Assembly: GCA_017450005.1 (NCBI GenBank)
Contig: JAFSYM010000081.1
Coordinates: 1 to 56,817, forward strand
Origin: Clostridia bacterium
GTDB lineage: Bacteria; Bacillota; Clostridia; Oscillospirales; Acutalibacteraceae
DNA length: 56,817 nucleotides
Direction: 5' to 3'
How positions within the stretch are numbered: position 1 is the stretch's first letter; every line of letters begins with the position of its first letter. The position numbers were made by a program, and so were the translations under genes. The notes beneath the pieces were generated by a model that saw only the letters and a program-made list of their open reading frames with translations, made no database searches and was not told the origin of the DNA. Shown piece after piece: positions 52,227 through 56,817 of this stretch.

Positions 52227-53567
52227 ATGAAACTCATCTACAACGTCAAAGACAAGCCGAAATTCGGTCAGCTTCTTGTGTTCGCGTTCCAGCAGCTGCT
52301 GGCGATCCTTGCGGCGACGATCGCGGTTCCGGCCATCGTGGGCAACGGTATGTCCCAGTCCGCCGCTTTGTTCGGCGCAGGCGTGGGCACGCTGGTCTAC
52401 CTGCTGTTCACCAAGTTCCGCAGCCCTGTGTTTCTCGGCTCTTCGTTCGCGTTCCTCGGCTCCATGTTCGCCGCTTTCGCAGGCGCGGCTTCCGCCGAAG
52501 CGGGCTACGCGGGCATCATCCTGGGCGCGATCTTCGCAGGCCTTGTGTATGTTGTCATCGCGCTGGTTGTTAAGTTTGCAGGCGTGAAATGGATCAACAA
52601 GCTCATGCCGCCCGTCGTCATCGGCCCGACCGTGGCGATCATCGGACTTTCACTTGCCGGCAACGCCATCGGCGACTCGCTCAAGGGCGCAGCGGCAGAC
52701 GGCGGCGTCTACGCTATGAACACGCAGGGCTGGATCAGCCTGATCTGCGCGCTTGTGACGCTGACGGTTGTCATTCTCTGCTCCGTGTACGGCAAGAAAA
52801 TGATGAAGCTCATCCCCTTTATCATCGGTATCCTCGCGGGCTACATTGTTGCGGCGATCTTCACGCTGATCGGCGCCAGGACCGGCAACGACGCGCTGCG
52901 TGTGATTGACTTCTCCCTGTTCCAGAATATGCAGTGGATTCCGGATTTCACGTTCCTCAAGGCGGCCAAGGGCCTCTCTGCGATCGATGCCAAGTATGTG
53001 GCTACCATCGCCGTGGCCTACATTCCCGTGGCGTTCGTTGTGTTCGCCGAGCACATTGCCGACCACAAGAACCTGTCTTCCATCATCGATTCCGAACTGC
53101 TTGAGGATCCCGGCCTGCACCGCACGCTGCTGGGCGACGGCGTCGGCTCCATAGTCGGCGCAATCTTCGGCGGCTGCCCGAACACGACCTACGGCGAGTC
53201 CGTCGGCTGCGTGGCCATCACCGGCAACGCCTCCATCGTGACGATCCTGACAACGGCGATCATGGCCATCGTGGTCTCCTTTTTCGGCCCGTTTGTTACA
53301 TTCCTTGCGACGATTCCGTCCTGTGTCATGGGCGGCGTGTGCATCACGCTTTACGGCTTCATTGCCGTCAGCGGTCTGAAAATGATCCAGAACGTTGACC
53401 TCGGCGACAACCGCAATTTGTTTGTCGTGTCCATCATCCTGATTGCCGGTATCGGCGGCATGACGCTCAAGATCGGCCAGGTCACGCTCACCGAGATCGC
53501 CTGCGCACTGATTCTCGGCATCCTGGTCAACATCATCCTGTCCAAAAAGGACAAGAAGGCGGAATAA
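52227..53567 (+). CDS. uraA: Uracil permease (NCS2 family)
   Basis: 446 residues from ATG 52227. There are about 12-14 hydrophobic segments starting at LLVFAFQQLLAILAATIAVP. The NCS2 hallmarks are the QQ pair in helix 1, FAEHIADHKNLSSI in the middle, and GGCPNTTYGESVGCVAITGN, the binding-site segment characteristic of UraA/PyrP uracil:proton symporters. It sits after pyrR, supporting uracil rather than xanthine as substrate. Confidence 0.93.
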   Translation: MKLIYNVKDKPKFGQLLVFAFQQLLAILAATIAVPAIVGNGMSQSAALFGAGVGTLVYLLFTKFRSPVFLGSSFAFLGSMFAAFAGAASAEAGYAGIILGAIFAGLVYVVIALVVKFAGVKWINKLMPPVVIGPTVAIIGLSLAGNAIGDSLKGAAADGGVYAMNTQGWISLICALVTLTVVILCSVYGKKMMKLIPFIIGILAGYIVAAIFTLIGARTGNDALRVIDFSLFQNMQWIPDFTFLKAAKGLSAIDAKYVATIAVAYIPVAFVVFAEHIADHKNLSSIIDSELLEDPGLHRTLLGDGVGSIVGAIFGGCPNTTYGESVGCVAITGNASIVTILTTAIMAIVVSFFGPFVTFLATIPSCVMGGVCITLYGFIAVSGLKMIQNVDLGDNRNLFVVSIILIAGIGGMTLKIGQVTLTEIACALILGILVNIILSKKDKKAE

Positions 53568-53583
53568 TCCGGTTTGATTTGCG

Positions 53584-53613
53584 GAGCGCAGTCTGGCGGC
53601 TGCGCTCTGTTTT
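53584..53613 (+). terminator. Terminator of the uracil permease gene
   Basis: GAGCGCAG / CTGCGCTC with loop TCTGGCGG, then TGTTTTTT. Confidence 0.9.
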
Positions 53614-53676
53614 TTACAGAAAAAGCGCAATATTCTTATTTGTAAATAAAACGGAATCATAATATGATATAATACT

Positions 53677-53933
53677 CTAAAGCGATGAGGGAAACCAGTA
53701 ACGCGGCGAAGCTTTCAGAGAGTGTCCGGACGGTGCGAGGGCATAAGGGGAGTCGCGCGAATACATTCCGGAGCTGCCTGCCTGAATTCCAGTAGGGCAG
53801 GACGGGTGCGCCCGAAACAGCGCAGGCGTCTGCTGACGCCGCGAGGGATGCGCCGTGAGACGCGTCCAAACCAGAGGTGGTACCGCGACATTGTTCGTCC
53901 TCTGTCCCGTATGGGGCGGAGGTATTTTATTTT
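53677..53933 (+). ncRNA. T-box riboswitch (tyrosine)
   Basis: Antiterminator core AGGTGGTACCGCG at 53875-53887, a terminator stem CCTCTGTCCC / GGGGCGGAGG at 53899-53922 followed by a T-rich tract, and a candidate specifier TAC at 53762-53764 (GCGAATACATTCC), a tyrosine codon matching tyrS. TATAAT at 53668-53673 may be the -10 box; its -35 box is unclear. Confidence 0.93.
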
Positions 53934-53947
53934 CAGGAGGAATGACA

Positions 53948-55168
53948 ATGGGAATCTATGAAGAACTGCAGGCCAGAGGCCTGATTGCACAGGTGACGGA
54001 CGAAAAAGAAATCCGCGATCTGATCAACAGCGGCGGCGCACGGTTTTACATCGGCTTCGATCCCACGGCGGATTCGCTGCATGTGGGTCACTTTATGGCA
54101 CTGTGCCTGATGAAGCGCCTGCAGATGGCGGGCAACAAGCCGGTCGTGTTGCTGGGCGGCGGTACGGGACATATCGGCGATCCTTCGGGACGCACAGACA
54201 TGCGTTCGATGATGACCAGCGAAACAATCCAGCACAACTGCGACTGCTTCAAAAAGCAGATGGAGCGTTTTATCGAATTCGGCGAGGACAAGGCCATCAT
54301 GGTCAACAACGCCGACTGGCTCCTGAAGCTCAACTACATCGATATGCTGCGTGAAGTCGGCGCATGCTTCTCTGTCAACAACATGCTGCGTGCCGAGTGC
54401 TACAAGCAGCGTATGGAAAAGGGTCTGAGCTTTTTGGAGTTCAACTACATGATTATGCAGTCCTACGACTTCTGGTACCTGCACGAGCACTACGGGTGCA
54501 ACATGCAGTTTGGTGGCGACGACCAGTGGAGCAACATGCTCGGCGGCACGGAGCTGATACGCAAAAAGACAGGCCACGACGCGTACGCCATGACGATCAC
54601 GCTGCTTTTAAACAGCGAGGGCAAAAAGATGGGCAAAACGGCCAAGGGCGCCGTGTGGCTCGATCCCGAAAAAACAACGCCGTACGAGTTCTACCAGTAC
54701 TGGCGCAACGTCGACGACGCGGACGTGATGAAGTGCATCCGCATGCTCACGTTCCTCACGCTTGAGGAGATCGAGCAGATGGAACAGTGGCCGGATAACC
54801 GCATCAACGAAAAGAAAGAAATTCTCGCGTATGAGCTGACGAAGCTCGTGCACGGCGCCGAGGAAGCCGACAAAGCGAAAGCCGCGGCTTACGCGCTCTT
54901 CTCCGGCGCGGGCGACGACAGCAATATGCCTACAACGGAGCTGTCTGCGGACGAAGCGGCGGACGGCATGAACATCATTGACCTGATGGTTCGCTGCAAG
55001 CTGTGCGCCAGCAAAGGCGAGGCGCGCAGACTCATCCAGCAGGGCGGCGTTTCGGTCGACGGAGAAAAGGTCAGCGACATCGGCATGACCGTTTCTGCCG
55101 ATGCGCTCAAGGCCGGCGTCAAGATCAAGAAGGGCAAGAAGGTCTTCCATAAGGCGATTTTAGCATAA
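53948..55168 (+). CDS. tyrS: Tyrosyl-tRNA synthetase
   Basis: 406 residues from ATG 53948; AGGAGG (53935-53940) is 7 bases upstream, and an ATG at 53942 is too close. Class I motifs: SLHVGHFMALC (HIGH, about 43-46) and KKMGKTAKGAVWLD (KMSKS variant KMGKT, about 226). Tyr pocket FMIMQSYDFWYL and QFGGDDQWSNML. The C-terminal S4 domain (CKLCASKGEARRLIQQGGVS) binds tRNA. Controlled by the T-box upstream. Confidence 0.98.
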   Translation: MGIYEELQARGLIAQVTDEKEIRDLINSGGARFYIGFDPTADSLHVGHFMALCLMKRLQMAGNKPVVLLGGGTGHIGDPSGRTDMRSMMTSETIQHNCDCFKKQMERFIEFGEDKAIMVNNADWLLKLNYIDMLREVGACFSVNNMLRAECYKQRMEKGLSFLEFNYMIMQSYDFWYLHEHYGCNMQFGGDDQWSNMLGGTELIRKKTGHDAYAMTITLLLNSEGKKMGKTAKGAVWLDPEKTTPYEFYQYWRNVDDADVMKCIRMLTFLTLEEIEQMEQWPDNRINEKKEILAYELTKLVHGAEEADKAKAAAYALFSGAGDDSNMPTTELSADEAADGMNIIDLMVRCKLCASKGEARRLIQQGGVSVDGEKVSDIGMTVSADALKAGVKIKKGKKVFHKAILA

Positions 55169-55193
55169 AGCCGGTAAAGTTTGCGCAAACCCC

Positions 55194-55223
55194 TTGACAG
55201 ATGGGGCATTGTTTGGGTATAAT
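55194..55223 (+). promoter_or_regulatory. Promoter of the last secreted-protein gene
   Basis: TTGACA (55194-55199), 18-base spacer, TATAAT (55218-55223). Confidence 0.8.
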
Positions 55224-55259
55224 TATTGTATCTATAAAGGATAAGGGAAGTGTATTGTT

Positions 55260-56528
55260 TTGAAACATTTCAACAAATTCCTCTCCGTTCTTCTGGCGGT
55301 CATCTTCTGCGTTTCGGCGCTGGCGGTGACGGCTGCGGCTTTGGTGCCTGAGAAGGACCCCCGCGAGACGTTCTTCTTCGGCTATTATCCGCAGACGGAA
55401 GTCACCAATCCGAAAGTGATTCAGGCGCTTACGGCCACGAAACCGAATGCAAACGGTTCTGTGACGTACGAAGGCGAGACGTATGTCCCGCTCACAGTCG
55501 AGGGCGTGAGCATCCCCGGCGGCGGAAACTTTGCATGGATGTACGGCTACTATCCGGAAATGGTCTATTGGTTCAAAATGGAGCCGATCGAGTGGCTTGT
55601 GCTGCACGACGACGCAAACGGCAAGCTGCTGTTTGCAAAGAACGTGCTCGATACGCATAACTACAACAACACGGTGCGCAACAGTGTGTGGGAGAGCAGC
55701 GACGTGCGTGCATGGCTGAACGACGTGTTCTACAACATGGCGTTCACGGCCAAAGAGCGCCGGTATATTCTGGATTCTGCGCTCAAGAACGAGGGCAATC
55801 CGATCATGTGGATGGACGGCGCCGCTGATACGACGGACAAGGTTTTCCTGCCGTCTTTTGCGGAGATCACCAACAAAGATTACGGCTTCAACACGGAATG
55901 CGACACGTACGATGACTTCGGCCGCTATGTCGGCTACTATGAGTGCTACGACCGCGACACCCGCGTGGATAAGTCCGGCCGCCTTGCCGTCGGCACAGAT
56001 CTTGCCAAGGCAAAGGGCGTTTGGGCAAACTTCACGGATCAGGAAAACATGATCCCTGAACAATACTGCCGCTACTGGCTGCGTACGGTCGGTAAGTACA
56101 ACACCTACACGACCGGCGTTCTGGAGGATGGCCGCGTTTCTGCGGAAGGCTGGCCGACCAACTACACGATCATGGGCATCCGCCCGATGCTGCGCGTTGC
56201 GGCCAATGCTGTGATTGATAACCGTGATGGTTCGCAGGACGTGCCGACAGAGCAGCCGTTCGAGGTCGTCGGCCCCGAAGGCGAAGTGCGCTACAAGGAA
56301 AAGGTGCAGTTCGTTGCGCCCGGCACGAACGTAACATGGTCGTCCTCCGATCCGCGTATTGCGGAGATCGACCCTGTAACCGGCGAGGTCACGATGCACC
56401 GCGCAGGTACGGTCACCATTAAGGCACTCTCCGATACCGGCGAGGTGGTAGAGGTCAACATGCAGATTACCTATGCATGGTGGCAGCAGTTGATCCGGAT
56501 CGTGCTGTTCGGCTGGATCTGGTATTAA
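55260..56528 (+). CDS. Secreted protein with DUF6273-like domain, Big_2-like domain and hydrophobic tail
   Basis: 422 residues from TTG 55260 (AAGGGAAG upstream), opening with a signal peptide (MKHFNKFLSVLLAVIFCVSA, cleavage near AAA). Residues about 30-320 resemble the clostridial DUF6273 family, with FGYYPQTEV, PIEWLVL, FAKNVLDTHNYNN, WESSDVRAWLND and VFLPSFAEIT. Residues about 330-400 are a Big_2-like Ig module (WSSSDPRIAEIDPVTGEVTM). The final residues WWQQLIRIVLFGWIWY form a short aromatic hydrophobic tail that may anchor or retain the protein. It is the last gene before the terminal hairpin chain. Function unknown. Confidence 0.82.
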   Translation: MKHFNKFLSVLLAVIFCVSALAVTAAALVPEKDPRETFFFGYYPQTEVTNPKVIQALTATKPNANGSVTYEGETYVPLTVEGVSIPGGGNFAWMYGYYPEMVYWFKMEPIEWLVLHDDANGKLLFAKNVLDTHNYNNTVRNSVWESSDVRAWLNDVFYNMAFTAKERRYILDSALKNEGNPIMWMDGAADTTDKVFLPSFAEITNKDYGFNTECDTYDDFGRYVGYYECYDRDTRVDKSGRLAVGTDLAKAKGVWANFTDQENMIPEQYCRYWLRTVGKYNTYTTGVLEDGRVSAEGWPTNYTIMGIRPMLRVAANAVIDNRDGSQDVPTEQPFEVVGPEGEVRYKEKVQFVAPGTNVTWSSSDPRIAEIDPVTGEVTMHRAGTVTIKALSDTGEVVEVNMQITYAWWQQLIRIVLFGWIWY

Positions 56529-56559
56529 GAGATACGCCGAATAATCAAGAATAATAAAG

Positions 56560-56600
56560 CGGGTCTGTTGCAAAAAGTGCAGCAGACCCGTTATTCTTTC
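56560..56600 (+). terminator. Terminator of the 55260 gene
   Basis: CGGGTCTGTTGCA / TGCAGCAGACCCG (one mismatch; loop AAAAG) followed by TTATTCTTT. Confidence 0.85.
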
Positions 56601-56604
56601 CCTC

Positions 56605-56817
56605 TTCACGGAATTTTGTGGGATAAGTAATGTCTACTGAACAAATGCCGACACGCCGTCGGCATTTGCGAAAAAGCGTTCGGGAACGCTTTTTCGGTCA
56701 AAATCGTAGATTTTGACAACAGTATCCATTGGAATGCCTGCTTGCTGTGCGAAGCGTTCGCACAGCAAGTGCAAGGTTTTTGCGGTATTTACTGCAAAAA
56801 CCTTGCACTTTGAACAA
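56605..56817. repeat. Repeat arm followed by a chain of consecutive hairpins, running off the edge
   Basis: TTCACGGAATTTTGTGGGATA (56605-56625) repeats the outer arm of the element at 22581. Then come near-contiguous hairpins: CAAATGCCGAC / GTCGGCATTTG (56642-56668), CGAAAAAGCGTT / AACGCTTTTTCG (56669-56696), GTCAAAATC / GATTTTGAC (56697-56717), CTTGCTGTGCGAA / TTCGCACAGCAAG (56741-56769), and GTGCAAGGTTTTTGC / GCAAAAACCTTGCAC (56769-56808). The stems are perfect. The last bases TGAACAA repeat those just before the first hairpin. No coding frame is supported. Confidence 0.8.

Overview
The window looks like a chromosomal segment of an anaerobic, spore-forming member of the Clostridia, most like the gut Oscillospirales/Ruminococcaceae. 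The pointers are spoVAC/spoVAD, T-box control of aminoacyl-tRNA synthetases, a pyrR attenuator, a Prp-processed ribosomal protein L27, dockerin-like surface proteins, and GC-rich coding DNA with AT-rich sigma-A-type promoters. The taxon is inferred from gene content, not proven. No rRNA, tRNA or CRISPR array was recognised.

Layout. 1-22.5 kb is a cell-surface and sporulation block. It holds a large repeat-bearing secreted protein on the minus strand (cut by the left edge), then spoVAC-spoVAD translationally coupled to a giant cyclic beta-1,2-glucan synthase-like protein. Three large secreted proteins follow on the plus strand: two with dockerin-like C-termini and one that is an inverted paralogue of the first gene. 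23-29 kb is the 3-phosphoglycerate node: pgk-tpiA-gpmI on the minus strand, divergent from serC-serA on the plus strand. 29-31 kb holds a secreted protein and two tandem small proteins sharing an N-terminal motif. 31-42.4 kb holds polA-dusB, a GNAT acetyltransferase, T-box-thrS, an ECF sigma factor with its putative membrane anti-sigma partner, a lipoprotein and a ketopantoate-reductase-like enzyme. 42.7-46.1 kb holds a PHP phosphoesterase, the CCA-adding enzyme and a HAD hydrolase.

46.3-47.5 kb is a non-coding field of repeated small palindromes between convergent genes. 47.6-56.5 kb holds a P-loop ATPase, a secreted membrane-anchored protein, rplU-prp-rpmA, pyrR and a uracil permease, T-box-tyrS and another secreted protein with a Big_2-like domain. 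The last 200 bases are a chain of near-perfect hairpins running to the right edge.

The most unusual material is non-coding or surface-related: the AAB-ordered palindrome field, the terminal hairpin chain, a three-copy family of MITE-like elements, the inverted pair of repeat proteins that could invert or convert each other, the tandem small proteins, and the pairing of spoVA genes with a cyclic-glucan synthase. Housekeeping genes look intact.
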